In this document: piece by piece, positions 1 to 7,609 of the stretch
Position numbering within the stretch: the first letter of the stretch is position 1
How the letters are laid out: each line of letters starts with the position of its first letter
Source: an uncultured Collinsella sp.
GTDB lineage: Bacteria; Actinomycetota; Coriobacteriia; Coriobacteriales; Coriobacteriaceae
Length of the DNA stretch: 9,658 bases
NCBI GenBank assembly: GCA_958438125.1
Contig: CAUBQN010000052.1
Location: forward strand, 1 to 9,658
Direction of reading: 5' to 3'
Position numbers and translations under genes: made by a program
The notes under the pieces: generated by a model
What the model was told of the DNA's origin: nothing
Seen by the model: the letters and a program-made list of their open reading frames with translations, nothing else
The model's database searches: none

Positions 1-45
1 GGCATCGCCGTTCTGGCGTTTGTCTTCGTGGTCGTCGGCGTGTAG
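1..45 (+). CDS. hyfC: C-terminal end of a membrane subunit, probably HyfC/HycD (NuoH-like), partial
   Basis: Frame 1 is open from the window edge and ends at TAG 43-45. It gives 14 very hydrophobic residues (GIAVLAFVFVVVGV), which look like the end of a final transmembrane helix. The sequence is too short to identify by itself. The call rests on synteny: in the E. coli hyf operon the gene directly before hyfD is hyfC, the NuoH-like subunit that anchors the soluble arm to the membrane. The stop lies 15 nt before the hyfD start and overlaps its AGGAG region, so the two genes are likely co-translated. The fragment could also be the end of another membrane subunit such as HyfB. Confidence 0.55.
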   Translation, partial: GIAVLAFVFVVVGV

Positions 46-60
46 GAGAAGGGAGAAACA

Positions 61-1518
61 ATGTCATTTGCAGTCAGTCTGTCCCTTCTCGGCTTGGTCG
101 CTATCGCGGCCCCGATGGTGGCCTCGGTGCTCGTCGCCCTGTTCCCCCGTCCGTACGCCAAGTGGTTCAGCGTTTTGGGTGCCGCCGTCTCGACGGTCTG
201 CACCATCGCCCTCGCCGCGAATTTCGCTGGCGCCGGCATGCCCGACACGCAGGTCCCCCTGATCTCGTTTGGGCAGACCCTCGTCATGGGATTCACCTTC
301 GATCGCATGAGCACGCTGCTCGCGCCCGCCTTTGTGGGTATCGGCCTGCTTGTCGTGATCTATTCGATTCCCTATATGAGCGAGAATAACCGTGAGCATC
401 CCGACGCACCGCGTCGTCGCTTCTACGCGTACCTCGCGACCTTCATCGGCGCCATGGCCGGCCTTGTGTACAGCTCGACCCTTTTGGGCCAGCTCGTGTT
501 CTTTGAGATCACGGGTGCGTGCTCTTGGGGCCTCATTAGCTACTACATGTCGCCCACGGCCAAGAAGGCCGGCATGAAGGCCCTGATCATTACGCATATC
601 GGTGCGCTCGGCCTGTATCTGGGCGCCGCCATCGTGTTTGCCCACACCGGCACCTTCGCTATTACCGCGATTGCCGGCCTCGACGCCAAGCTCAAGGCTA
701 TCGTCCTTTTGCTCGTGCTCTTTGCCGCTTGGGCCAAGTCCGCGCAGGTCCCCATGTACATGTGGCTGCCTTCGGCCATGGAGGCCCCGACGCCTGTTTC
801 GGCCTACCTGCATGGCGCCTCGATGGTCAAGGTCGGCGTGTGCGTGTTCGCGCGTGCACTCGTTTCTGCCGGAGAGGTTCCCGAGATCGTGGGCTGGGTC
901 GCCATTATCGACGCCATGGTCACCATGCTCTTTGGTTTCCTTATGTACCTGCCGCAAAAGGACATGAAGCGCCTGCTGGCCTTCTCCACGATCGCCCAGC
1001 TCTCCTATGTGTTCTTTGGTCTGGGCCTTTCGGTCTTTGGCAGCCAGCTGGCCTTTGACGGTGCCGTTTGCCACATCTTTAACCACGCTTTCGCCAAGAC
1101 GCTGTTCTTCCTGATTGCCGGTTCGTTCTCCTTTACGCTCGGCACGCGTATGCTGCCCAAGCTTCGCGGCATCGTAAAGAAGTACCCGATCTCGGGCGTG
1201 GGCTTTGGTGTCGCCGCGCTCGCCATTGCCGGCGTGCCGCCCATGAACACGTTCTTCTCGAAGTTCCAGATTATCGCCGGCGGCTTTTCTGTTGGTGCCG
1301 GCAACGTTGCGATCTTGGTGCTCGTGTGCATCATGGTCGCCGAAACCGTTGCCACCTTCGCCTGGTTCCTCAAGTGGATGGGCTATTGCCTGCCCGGCGA
1401 GCCGAGCGACGAGGTCGCTGCGGGAGCCCCGCTTCCCCGCGCGATGGCGTTCGTGTTCATCGTGCTCATCATCATGGTTATCGTCAGCGGCCCGCTTTCG
1501 GCCAGCTGGATCGGTTAG
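61..1518 (+). CDS. hyfD: Hydrogenase-4 membrane subunit HyfD (NuoM/NuoN-type antiporter module)
   Basis: This 485-residue polytopic membrane protein has about 14 hydrophobic segments and belongs to the Complex I antiporter-like family (proton_antipo_M). It is expected to form an ion-translocating channel module of the hydrogenase membrane arm. The family's buried charges are visible: Glu149 in a helix (QLVFFEITG), Lys226 (AAWAKSAQVP), His251 and Lys257 in the core motif APTPVSAYLHGASMVKVG, Lys346 (NHAFAKTLFF) and Lys438 in a late helix. The length is close to E. coli HyfD (about 480 residues). HyfB and HycC are longer, and this plus the gene order favours HyfD. The ATG at 61 follows GGGAG at 50-54 and AGGAG at 43-47. 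The 489-codon antisense frame over the same region is a composition shadow. The family is certain; the D rather than B/C assignment is slightly less so. Confidence 0.88.
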   Translation: MSFAVSLSLLGLVAIAAPMVASVLVALFPRPYAKWFSVLGAAVSTVCTIALAANFAGAGMPDTQVPLISFGQTLVMGFTFDRMSTLLAPAFVGIGLLVVIYSIPYMSENNREHPDAPRRRFYAYLATFIGAMAGLVYSSTLLGQLVFFEITGACSWGLISYYMSPTAKKAGMKALIITHIGALGLYLGAAIVFAHTGTFAITAIAGLDAKLKAIVLLLVLFAAWAKSAQVPMYMWLPSAMEAPTPVSAYLHGASMVKVGVCVFARALVSAGEVPEIVGWVAIIDAMVTMLFGFLMYLPQKDMKRLLAFSTIAQLSYVFFGLGLSVFGSQLAFDGAVCHIFNHAFAKTLFFLIAGSFSFTLGTRMLPKLRGIVKKYPISGVGFGVAALAIAGVPPMNTFFSKFQIIAGGFSVGAGNVAILVLVCIMVAETVATFAWFLKWMGYCLPGEPSDEVAAGAPLPRAMAFVFIVLIIMVIVSGPLSASWIG

Positions 1519-1531
1519 GAGGTAGAACGAC

Positions 1532-2185
1532 ATGGGTTATTCGATCGTCAACATCCTTGGCGGCCTTCTGATCGTCACGTCCACCATGGTGGTTGTCTCC
1601 AAGAACATCAAACATTCCATCCACTGGTATGCGGTGCAGTCGCTGGTGCTCGTGGGGCTTCTCGCCACGCTCGGTGTCACTACTGGTGCGCAGGAGCTGC
1701 TTATGTGGGCTGGATCTGCCTTTATCACCAAGGTCGTCCTGGTCCCTTATATCCTCAACCGCGCATACAAGAAGATGGGTGAGCCGAGCGACGCATCGCT
1801 CAAGGCCGGCCTTAAGCCCGCGTGGGCCATTTGCATCATCGCCGTCGAGGTCGCGATTTGCTTTGCCGTCGTGACGCAGATTAGCCTGCCCACGGCCGAG
1901 GTCGCAACGCCTGCGCTCGCTATTAGCTTCGCTCACTTCTTTGTGGGCCTCACCTGCATCATTTCGCAGCGCAACATCATGAAGCAGATCTTTGGATACT
2001 ACCTTATGGAAAACGGCAGCCATGTGACGCTCGCGCTTTTGGCCCCCACCGCTCCCGAGATCATCGAGATCGGTATCGCCACCGACGCCATCTTTGCCGT
2101 CATCATCATGTCCATCGTCGTGCGTCGCATTTGGGACGACTCCCACTCGCTCGATGCGCGCGACCTGTCCGAGCTGAGGGGGTAG
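1532..2185 (+). CDS. hyfE: Hydrogenase-4 membrane subunit HyfE
   Basis: This 217-residue integral membrane protein is nearly the length of E. coli HyfE (216). It resembles that family throughout. An early segment reads SAFITKVVLVP (residues 62-72). The C-terminal half carries SQRNIMKQIFGYYLMENGSH (145-164) and EIIEIGIATDAIFAVIIM (176-193), the most conserved HyfE block. The C-terminal part is NuoK-like, with membrane glutamates (Glu160, Glu177, Glu179) that are candidates for the proton path. HyfE is present in Hyf-type but absent from Hyc-type complexes, so this marks the larger Hyd-4 architecture. AGGAGG at 1517-1522 overlaps the hyfD stop and sits 9 nt before the ATG. Confidence 0.93.
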   Translation: MGYSIVNILGGLLIVTSTMVVVSKNIKHSIHWYAVQSLVLVGLLATLGVTTGAQELLMWAGSAFITKVVLVPYILNRAYKKMGEPSDASLKAGLKPAWAICIIAVEVAICFAVVTQISLPTAEVATPALAISFAHFFVGLTCIISQRNIMKQIFGYYLMENGSHVTLALLAPTAPEIIEIGIATDAIFAVIIMSIVVRRIWDDSHSLDARDLSELRG

Positions 2186-2188
2186 TCC

Positions 2189-3748
2189 ATGGAAACGTTG
2201 ATTCTCGCCCTGCTCGCGACTCCTTTGGTGTTCTCGCTGGTCATGGCGTTTTTGCCCAAGAACACGTCCTATAACGTGTTTGCCGGTCTCAACCTGGTCT
2301 CCGTCGCAGCCGTCCTGGTGCTGTCGATTATGACGGCCGGCGACGTCCTTATGAGCGGCGAAACCGCGAGCGCTCTTGGCCTGTGGTTCCACCTCGATTC
2401 GCTGGGCGCCATCTTTGTGCTGCTCATCGGCTTTATCGGTTTTCTTACGGGGCTGTTCTCGCTGCCCTATGTAAAGGCCGATATCGAGGAGGGCTCCATG
2501 CCCGCCGAGCGCGCCAAGCAGTATTTTGCGCTGTTTAGCCTGTTTGTGTTCACCATGCTGCTCGCGTGCCTGTCCAACAACATGATCCTCACGTGGGCCG
2601 CCGTGGAGGCAACCACGCTTTCCACCGTGTTCCTCGTGGGTATTTACAAGAACAAGACGGCCCTCGAGGCTTCTTGGAAGTATGCGATGGTCTGCACCGC
2701 CGGCGTGGCCTTTGGCCTGTTCGGCACGCTGCTGATCTACGCCAACGCCGCCGACGTGATTCCCAACGCCCACGAGGCCGCATTCCTGTCGTGCGTGCTG
2801 CCGTATGCCGACCAGTTCGACCCGACGCTCATGCGCCTCGCCTTTGCGTTTATCGTGATCGGCTTTGGTACCAAGGCCGGCCTGTTCCCCATGCACACTT
2901 GGCTGCCCGATGCCCACTCCCAGGCCCCGAGCCCTGTCTCGGCCCTGCTTTCGGGCGTGCTGCTTAAGTGCGCCATGCTTGTAATCATGCGCTTCTACGG
3001 CTTTACTATCCAGGCCGTGGGCGCCGAGTATCCGCAACTTTTGCTGCTGATCGTCGGCACGCTGTCCATTTTGGTGGCGGCACTCTCGATGTTTCGCCAG
3101 GACGACCTCAAGCGCCGCTTTGCGTACTCGTCTGTGGAGAACGTGGGCGTTATTGCCCTGTGCCTGGGTATCGGTGGCCCGCTGGGTATCGCCGCGGCCC
3201 TGCTGCACTGCGTGTTCCACGGCTTTACCAAGACGCTTGCCTTCTGCGTGTCCGGCAACATCCAGCACGCCTTTGGCACGCGTAGCCTGGCCAAGATCCA
3301 GGGCGTCGTCGAGGTTGCGCCCGCAACCGCCGCGCTCGCCGTCCTGGCGCTGCTCGGTCTTGGTGCCTTCCCGCCCTTTGGCATGTTTATCTCCGAGTTC
3401 CTGACTTTTGTCGCCGGTGTTACCGCCGGTCCCATGTGGCTGGTCGTCGTGGTCGCCCTCGGTCTTACCGTGGCCATCTCCGCGCTCACCCGCATCGCAC
3501 TCAAGTCGGTATTCGGCCATGCGCCCCAGGGCATGGGCAAGCATGAGGCCCCGGCGCTCATGCTCATCCCCGAAATCATCCTGGCTGTCATGATCTTGTG
3601 GTTTGGCATCGCCACCCCGCTGCCTCTCGTGCACGGTGTGGAGACCGCGACCGGCATCGTGCTCGAGCAGAGCACCGAGGAACTTCACGCGACGCCGATG
3701 TACCGCGCTGTGTTCGGTACCGAGACCGCTCAGAGCGAGGTGGAGTAA
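2189..3748 (+). CDS. hyfF: Hydrogenase-4 membrane subunit HyfF (NuoL/M/N-type antiporter module)
   Basis: This 519-residue polytopic protein is the second antiporter-like module of the operon; E. coli HyfF is about 526 residues. The core motif is clear: GFGTKAGLFPMHTWLPDAH (residues 225-243), then SPVSALLSGVLLK ending at Lys260. Other functional charges are Glu140 in ILTWAAVEATTLS, Lys229, Lys348 in the FTKTLAF helix and Glu403 in ISEFLTF. The QDDLKRRFAYSSVENVG stretch (304-320) is typical of HyfF/HycC. The protein is expected to carry protons or Na+ across the membrane, coupled to electron flow in the soluble arm. The ATG lies only 3 nt after the hyfE stop, with a GAGGGGG ribosome-binding site inside the end of hyfE (about 2176-2182). 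Confidence 0.93.
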   Translation: METLILALLATPLVFSLVMAFLPKNTSYNVFAGLNLVSVAAVLVLSIMTAGDVLMSGETASALGLWFHLDSLGAIFVLLIGFIGFLTGLFSLPYVKADIEEGSMPAERAKQYFALFSLFVFTMLLACLSNNMILTWAAVEATTLSTVFLVGIYKNKTALEASWKYAMVCTAGVAFGLFGTLLIYANAADVIPNAHEAAFLSCVLPYADQFDPTLMRLAFAFIVIGFGTKAGLFPMHTWLPDAHSQAPSPVSALLSGVLLKCAMLVIMRFYGFTIQAVGAEYPQLLLLIVGTLSILVAALSMFRQDDLKRRFAYSSVENVGVIALCLGIGGPLGIAAALLHCVFHGFTKTLAFCVSGNIQHAFGTRSLAKIQGVVEVAPATAALAVLALLGLGAFPPFGMFISEFLTFVAGVTAGPMWLVVVVALGLTVAISALTRIALKSVFGHAPQGMGKHEAPALMLIPEIILAVMILWFGIATPLPLVHGVETATGIVLEQSTEELHATPMYRAVFGTETAQSEVE

Positions 3749-3751
3749 CGA

Positions 3752-5524
3752 ATGATTGAAACTGAGAACAAGGTGTATGCCCGTCGCTGCGAGAGCCATG
3801 TCGAGGCCCTGCGCCGCGCCGTTCCGGGCTGCATCGAGAAGGTCGAGTGGCAGTGCGAGGACCAGCTGACGATCACCGTCAAGCAGGACAAGCTGCCCGA
3901 GGCCGTCCACTACCTGTATTACGAGCGCTACGGCTGGATTCCCGTGATCATCGGCAACGATGAGCGCAGCCTGTGCGGCCGCTACGCCGTGTACTACGTC
4001 ATCTCCATGGAGGGGGAGGATCCCGGCTGGGTGACCGTGCGCACCGAGGTCGATCCCGCCAAGATGACGTTCCCGTCCGTGACGCCGTTCGTCCCCGCCT
4101 GCGTGTGGGGCGAGCGCGAGCTGCGCGACATGTTCGGGCTGATCCCCGAGGGTCTGCCCGATCGTCGCCGCCTGGTGCTGCCCGATGACTGGCCCAGCGG
4201 CCTGTACCCGCTGCGCAAGGACTCCATGGACTACCGTTTCCGTCCCGCTCCCGCGAGTGACATGGAAAACTACGAGTTCTTGGCCGATACCAAGGGCAAG
4301 GAGACGACGCTCGTCCCCATGGGCCCGTTGCACATTACCTCCGACGAGCCCGGCCACTTCCGCCTGTTCGTTGAGGGCGAGACGATCGTCGACGCCGACT
4401 ACCGTCTGTTCTACGTGCACCGCGGTATGGAGAAGGTCGCCGAGACGCGCCTGAACTATGACGCCGTGACGTTCCTCGCCGACCGCATCTGCGGCATCTG
4501 CGGCTGTGCCCACTCGGTGGCCTATGCCGAGGCCGTCGAGCGCGCCCAGGGCATTCATGTCCCGCCGCGCGCCCAGTACATCCGCGCCATCATGCTCGAG
4601 GTCGAGCGCCTGCACTCGCATCTGCTCAACATTGGCCTGGCGTCGCACTACACGGGCTTCGACTCCGGCTTCCAGCAGTTCTTCCGCGTCCGCGAGAAGT
4701 CGATGGACCTGGCCGAGAAGCTCTCCGGTCACCGCAAGACCTACGGCCTCAACGTGATCGGCGGCGTGCGTCGCGACATTTTGGCCGAGCAGAAGCTCTC
4801 CACGCTCACGACCATCCACCAGCTGCGCTCCGAGGTTCAGGAGCTCGTCGACGTTTTGCTCTCCACGCCCAACTTTATTGAGCGTACGAGCGGTATCGGT
4901 ATCTTGGACCGCAAGATCGCACGCGACTTCTCGCCGGTCGGCCCGCTCATGCGTGGCTCGGGCTATGCCCGCGACGTGCGCTTTGACCATCCCTTCGACG
5001 GCTACGCCGATCCGGACATCCAAAAGATGCACGCCGCTACGGCCGATACCTGCGATGCCTTCGGCCGTACCGCCGTTCGCATCCAGGAGGTCTACGATTC
5101 GATCGACATGATCGAGACCATGCTCGAGAACTGCCCGTCGGGTCCCATCCTCACCACGGACTGGGAGTACACCCCGCACAAGTACGCCATCGGTGCCACC
5201 GAGGCGCCGCGCGGCGAGGATGTGCACTGGGCCATGCTCGGCAACAACCAGAAGTGCTACCGCTGGCGCGCCAAGGCGGCCACGTACAGCAACTGGCCGG
5301 TCCTGCGCTACATGTTCCGCGGCAACACCGTGGGCGACGCGGCGCTGATCGTCGGCTCGCTCGACCCTTGCTACTCCTGCACCGACCGCGTGACGGTGAC
5401 CGATGTCGCCGCCAAGCGCGACCACGTGCTCGACAAGGAGCAGTTCGAGAATGTCTGGCGTGACAAGTCGCCGCTTGCGGGCGAGGGCACCATGGCCGCC
5501 CCGCTCGATGAGGAGGCGCTCTAA
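3752..5524 (+). CDS. hyfG: [NiFe] hydrogenase large subunit HyfG/HycE (NuoC-NuoD fusion), catalytic
   Basis: This 590-residue protein is the H2-evolving catalytic subunit on the cytoplasmic side of the membrane. Residues about 30-160 are a NuoC-like domain ending in the typical WGERELRDMFGL block (119-130) and YPLRKD (152-157). The rest is the NuoD-like large-subunit domain. Both Ni-Fe binding pairs are present: RICGICGCAHS with Cys247, Cys250 and His254, and DPCYSCTDR with Cys540, Cys543 and Arg546. This makes it a true hydrogenase, not a Complex I NuoD subunit, which lacks these cysteines. In E. coli HycE the HycI protease cuts just after the equivalent Arg. Here that would remove 44 residues (547-590) beginning VTVTD. 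The ATG is 3 nt past the hyfF stop, behind AGGTGGAG (3738-3745). Length is slightly above HycE/HyfG (about 570). Confidence 0.96.
   Translation: MIETENKVYARRCESHVEALRRAVPGCIEKVEWQCEDQLTITVKQDKLPEAVHYLYYERYGWIPVIIGNDERSLCGRYAVYYVISMEGEDPGWVTVRTEVDPAKMTFPSVTPFVPACVWGERELRDMFGLIPEGLPDRRRLVLPDDWPSGLYPLRKDSMDYRFRPAPASDMENYEFLADTKGKETTLVPMGPLHITSDEPGHFRLFVEGETIVDADYRLFYVHRGMEKVAETRLNYDAVTFLADRICGICGCAHSVAYAEAVERAQGIHVPPRAQYIRAIMLEVERLHSHLLNIGLASHYTGFDSGFQQFFRVREKSMDLAEKLSGHRKTYGLNVIGGVRRDILAEQKLSTLTTIHQLRSEVQELVDVLLSTPNFIERTSGIGILDRKIARDFSPVGPLMRGSGYARDVRFDHPFDGYADPDIQKMHAATADTCDAFGRTAVRIQEVYDSIDMIETMLENCPSGPILTTDWEYTPHKYAIGATEAPRGEDVHWAMLGNNQKCYRWRAKAATYSNWPVLRYMFRGNTVGDAALIVGSLDPCYSCTDRVTVTDVAAKRDHVLDKEQFENVWRDKSPLAGEGTMAAPLDEEAL
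5511..5516 (+). promoter_or_regulatory. Ribosome-binding site that sets the hyfH start
   Basis: AGGAGG lies inside the last codons of hyfG, 9 nt before ATG 5526. The open frame extends upstream to 5403 within hyfG, but this strong site and the typical HyfH N-terminus (MLKLWK) identify 5526 as the real start. Confidence 0.8.
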
Positions 5525-5525
5525 T

Positions 5526-6242
5526 ATGCTGAAGCTTTGGAAGGTTAACGCCAAGGCCGGCGACGCGACGGTCAAGTACCCGTTTGCGCCGTTCCCCACC
5601 AACAAGGACATGCGCGGCAAGCCCGAGCACAACGCGGAGCTCTGCATCGCGTGCGGTGCCTGCGGCGTGGCGTGTCCGGCCGATGCCATTCGCATGGACA
5701 CCGACCTTGCGGCCGATACCATCACCTGGTCGATTGACTACGGCCGCTGCATCTTCTGCGGCCGCTGCGAGGAAGCCTGCCCCATGGAGGCCATCAAGCT
5801 CACCGAGGAGTTTGAGCTGGCCGTCATGAGCAAGGACGACCTCACCAGCAAGAGCGTATATACGCTCGAGCACTGCTCGCGCTGCGGCAAGCCGTTTGCC
5901 CCGCATAAGGAGATCGACTACGCCAAGCGCCTGCTGCAAAAGACCGGCGGCATGGAGGCCATCCAGGCCGCCCGTACCGTCGGTATGTGCCAGGAGTGCA
6001 AGCGCGAGCTCGACGCCCTGCGCGCCGCCTCGGCCGTAAAGACCGGCAACGCGCACGGCATGGCTGCCAACGAGACGCTTGCGTCCGGTGAGCCCCAGGG
6101 CCCCGGCATGGAGTATCTGGGCGGCCACGGCGTGAACCCGGAGTATATCGACCGCGAGCTCAACCCCGATGCGCCCGAGATTCCCGCCGGACCTGCGCCG
6201 GTCGAGGGCATCATCATGGATTTTGATACGAAGGAGGAGTAA
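5526..6242 (+). CDS. hyfH: Hydrogenase electron-transfer protein HyfH/HycF (2x[4Fe-4S], NuoI-like)
   Basis: This 238-residue cytoplasmic iron-sulfur protein relays electrons between the dehydrogenase-side ferredoxin and the HyfI/HyfG pair. Two ferredoxin motifs bind [4Fe-4S] clusters: Cys40-x2-Cys43-x2-Cys46-x3-Cys50-Pro, and Cys75-x2-Cys78-x2-Cys81-x3-Cys85-Pro. A second cysteine group (Cys117-x2-Cys120 and Cys155-x2-Cys158) matches paired CxxC motifs in E. coli HycF and may bind zinc or iron. The KxFRGKPE-like element near residues 27-34 (KDMRGKPEHN) is also family-typical. Unusually, about 75 residues follow the last CxxC, rich in Gly, Pro and acidic residues, whereas HycF and HyfH end near residue 180. 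The start lies 1 nt after the hyfG stop. Confidence 0.94.
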   Translation: MLKLWKVNAKAGDATVKYPFAPFPTNKDMRGKPEHNAELCIACGACGVACPADAIRMDTDLAADTITWSIDYGRCIFCGRCEEACPMEAIKLTEEFELAVMSKDDLTSKSVYTLEHCSRCGKPFAPHKEIDYAKRLLQKTGGMEAIQAARTVGMCQECKRELDALRAASAVKTGNAHGMAANETLASGEPQGPGMEYLGGHGVNPEYIDRELNPDAPEIPAGPAPVEGIIMDFDTKEE

Positions 6243-6244
6243 CC

Positions 6245-7027
6245 ATGGCCGAACCCACGCTTTTGCCCGAGCGGCTTCAGTACCGCCCGACCAAGATCGA
6301 GCTCGACGAGAGCATCGAGAAGGCCAAGGCGACCCTTCTTAAGAAGATTAAGCGCTCGGTGTACGTCTACCGTGTCGACTGCGGCGGCTGCAACGGCTGC
6401 GAGATCGAGATCTTCGGTTCCATCACGCCCGTCTTCGACGTCGAGCGCTTTGGCATCAAGGTCGTGCCCTCGCCCCGTCACGCCGATGTGCTGCTGTACA
6501 CCGGTGCCGTGACGCGTGCCATGCGCATGCCGGCCCTGCGTGCCTTTGAGGCCGCACCCGATCCCAAGATCGTGGTGTCCTATGGCGCGTGCGGCTGCAC
6601 CGGCGGCATCTTCTACGACAACTACTGCGTCTGGGGCGGCACGGATAAGATTCTTCCGGTCGATGTCTACATCCCCGGCTGCCCGCCCAGCCCTGCGCAG
6701 ACCGTCTACGGCTTTGCCATGGCGCTCGGTCTGCTGGACCAAAAGCTCCATGCCGAGACCACGGTGGAGGCCGCCGGCGAGCAGGCCGATATCCTGCACC
6801 CCGGCGTGCCGTACAAGCTGCGCGTTGCCATTGAGCGCGAGGCTCGCGCCATGAGCGGCTACCGTTACGGCCGCGACCTGGCCAACGAGTTTATGGATAC
6901 GCTCGAGGGCGCACCCAAGGGCGATATCCGCGGTGCCATGGCGCTGCTCATCGACAAGCAGGACGATCCGCGCCGCGTTGAGGTCTACTCTGCGCTGCAG
7001 GATCTGGTGCTGGCCGGAGGTCGCTAG
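6245..7027 (+). CDS. hyfI: [NiFe] hydrogenase small subunit HyfI/HycG (NuoB-like)
   Basis: This 260-residue subunit carries the proximal [4Fe-4S] cluster next to the Ni-Fe site of HyfG; E. coli HycG and HyfI are about 250-255 residues. The cluster region reads RVDCGGCNGCEIEIFG, with Cys46, Cys49 and Cys52. Further ligands are Cys116 in SYGACGCTGGIF and Cys146 in VYIPGCPPSP. The block GIKVVPSPRHADVLLYTGAV (70-89) and the YRYGRDLANEF segment near 207-217 are closely HycG-like. There is no twin-arginine signal, as expected for a cytoplasm-facing group 4 enzyme. The ATG follows AAGGAGG (6231-6237) and lies 2 nt after the hyfH stop. The stop is directly abutted by the next gene. Confidence 0.95.
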   Translation: MAEPTLLPERLQYRPTKIELDESIEKAKATLLKKIKRSVYVYRVDCGGCNGCEIEIFGSITPVFDVERFGIKVVPSPRHADVLLYTGAVTRAMRMPALRAFEAAPDPKIVVSYGACGCTGGIFYDNYCVWGGTDKILPVDVYIPGCPPSPAQTVYGFAMALGLLDQKLHAETTVEAAGEQADILHPGVPYKLRVAIEREARAMSGYRYGRDLANEFMDTLEGAPKGDIRGAMALLIDKQDDPRRVEVYSALQDLVLAGGR

Positions 7028-7609
7028 ATGGAGCTCACGGACCGCTCTGGTTACTTTGCGGGCCCCGGTATGCTCGGCGGCTCCTTTGGCGATGCCTCGC
7101 GCGCAAGCGACGAGGCCGCTGAGGGCGTCGCCGACCCCTGCCTAGGCCATACGCCCGACCAGGTGGTCTTCTACGAGCTCACGCGTAAGTTTGTGGAGAC
7201 CGAGGAAGACGTTCCCCAGGAGGCCTGCGACGTGCTGTACTACACGCTCGCCGTGGGCCACCACACCGGCGTGCTCGACTGCTTTGAGCCGCGCCTGTCG
7301 GTGCCGGTGAACGTGTTCTATACGCTTATCGACGCGCTGCCGGAGGGAGAGGCCAAGACCAAGTTCGAGGCCATCCGCTCCTTTGGCGAGTGCCAGCTCG
7401 ACAAGGCGGCGGTGCTGTCGCTGCTCGAGGCCTGCGATGCGCTGCTCGACGAGCGCGGTTTTCGCGGGTCGGCCAAGGCCGGCATCTCGGTGTTCGACGA
7501 CGACTTTGGCCTGCATGCCCAGCAGGTCGCGTTCTTAATGAAGTTCCGCGATTTGGTGGAGCGCGTGCGCGATGTGTCGGGCGTGTATCTGACGGGAAGG
7601 TTGCAGTAA
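7028..7609 (+). CDS. hycH: Formate hydrogenlyase assembly protein, HycH/HyfJ family
   Basis: This 193-residue protein has a HycH-like core from about residue 44: QVVFYELTRKF (45-55), then VLYYTLAVGHHTGVLDC (69-85), which closely parallels E. coli HycH (about 136 residues). HycH and HyfJ are needed for maturation of the hydrogenase and are not thought to be part of the final complex; their biochemical role is poorly defined. The first ~43 residues (Gly, Ala and Asp rich) are an extension not seen in E. coli HycH. A middle stretch (about 140-160) also differs. The ATG at 7028 immediately follows the hyfI stop and has GGAGG at 7016-7020, so the long N-terminus is probably real. The end overlaps the next start (TAATG). 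Confidence in the family is high, in the exact function moderate. Confidence 0.88.
   Translation: MELTDRSGYFAGPGMLGGSFGDASRASDEAAEGVADPCLGHTPDQVVFYELTRKFVETEEDVPQEACDVLYYTLAVGHHTGVLDCFEPRLSVPVNVFYTLIDALPEGEAKTKFEAIRSFGECQLDKAAVLSLLEACDALLDERGFRGSAKAGISVFDDDFGLHAQQVAFLMKFRDLVERVRDVSGVYLTGRLQ

Noticed and set aside
64..1533. 489-codon open frame on the - strand opposite hyfD
   Set aside because: Its product is highly charged and repetitive, it is exactly antisense to a clear membrane protein, and no ribosome-binding site or domain is evident.
1484..5725. Very long (1413-codon) open frame on the - strand
   Set aside because: It lies opposite four well-identified genes, its product is low-complexity (His, Gly, Asp, Arg rich) with no recognisable domain, and such mirror frames are common where codon third positions are strongly G/C.
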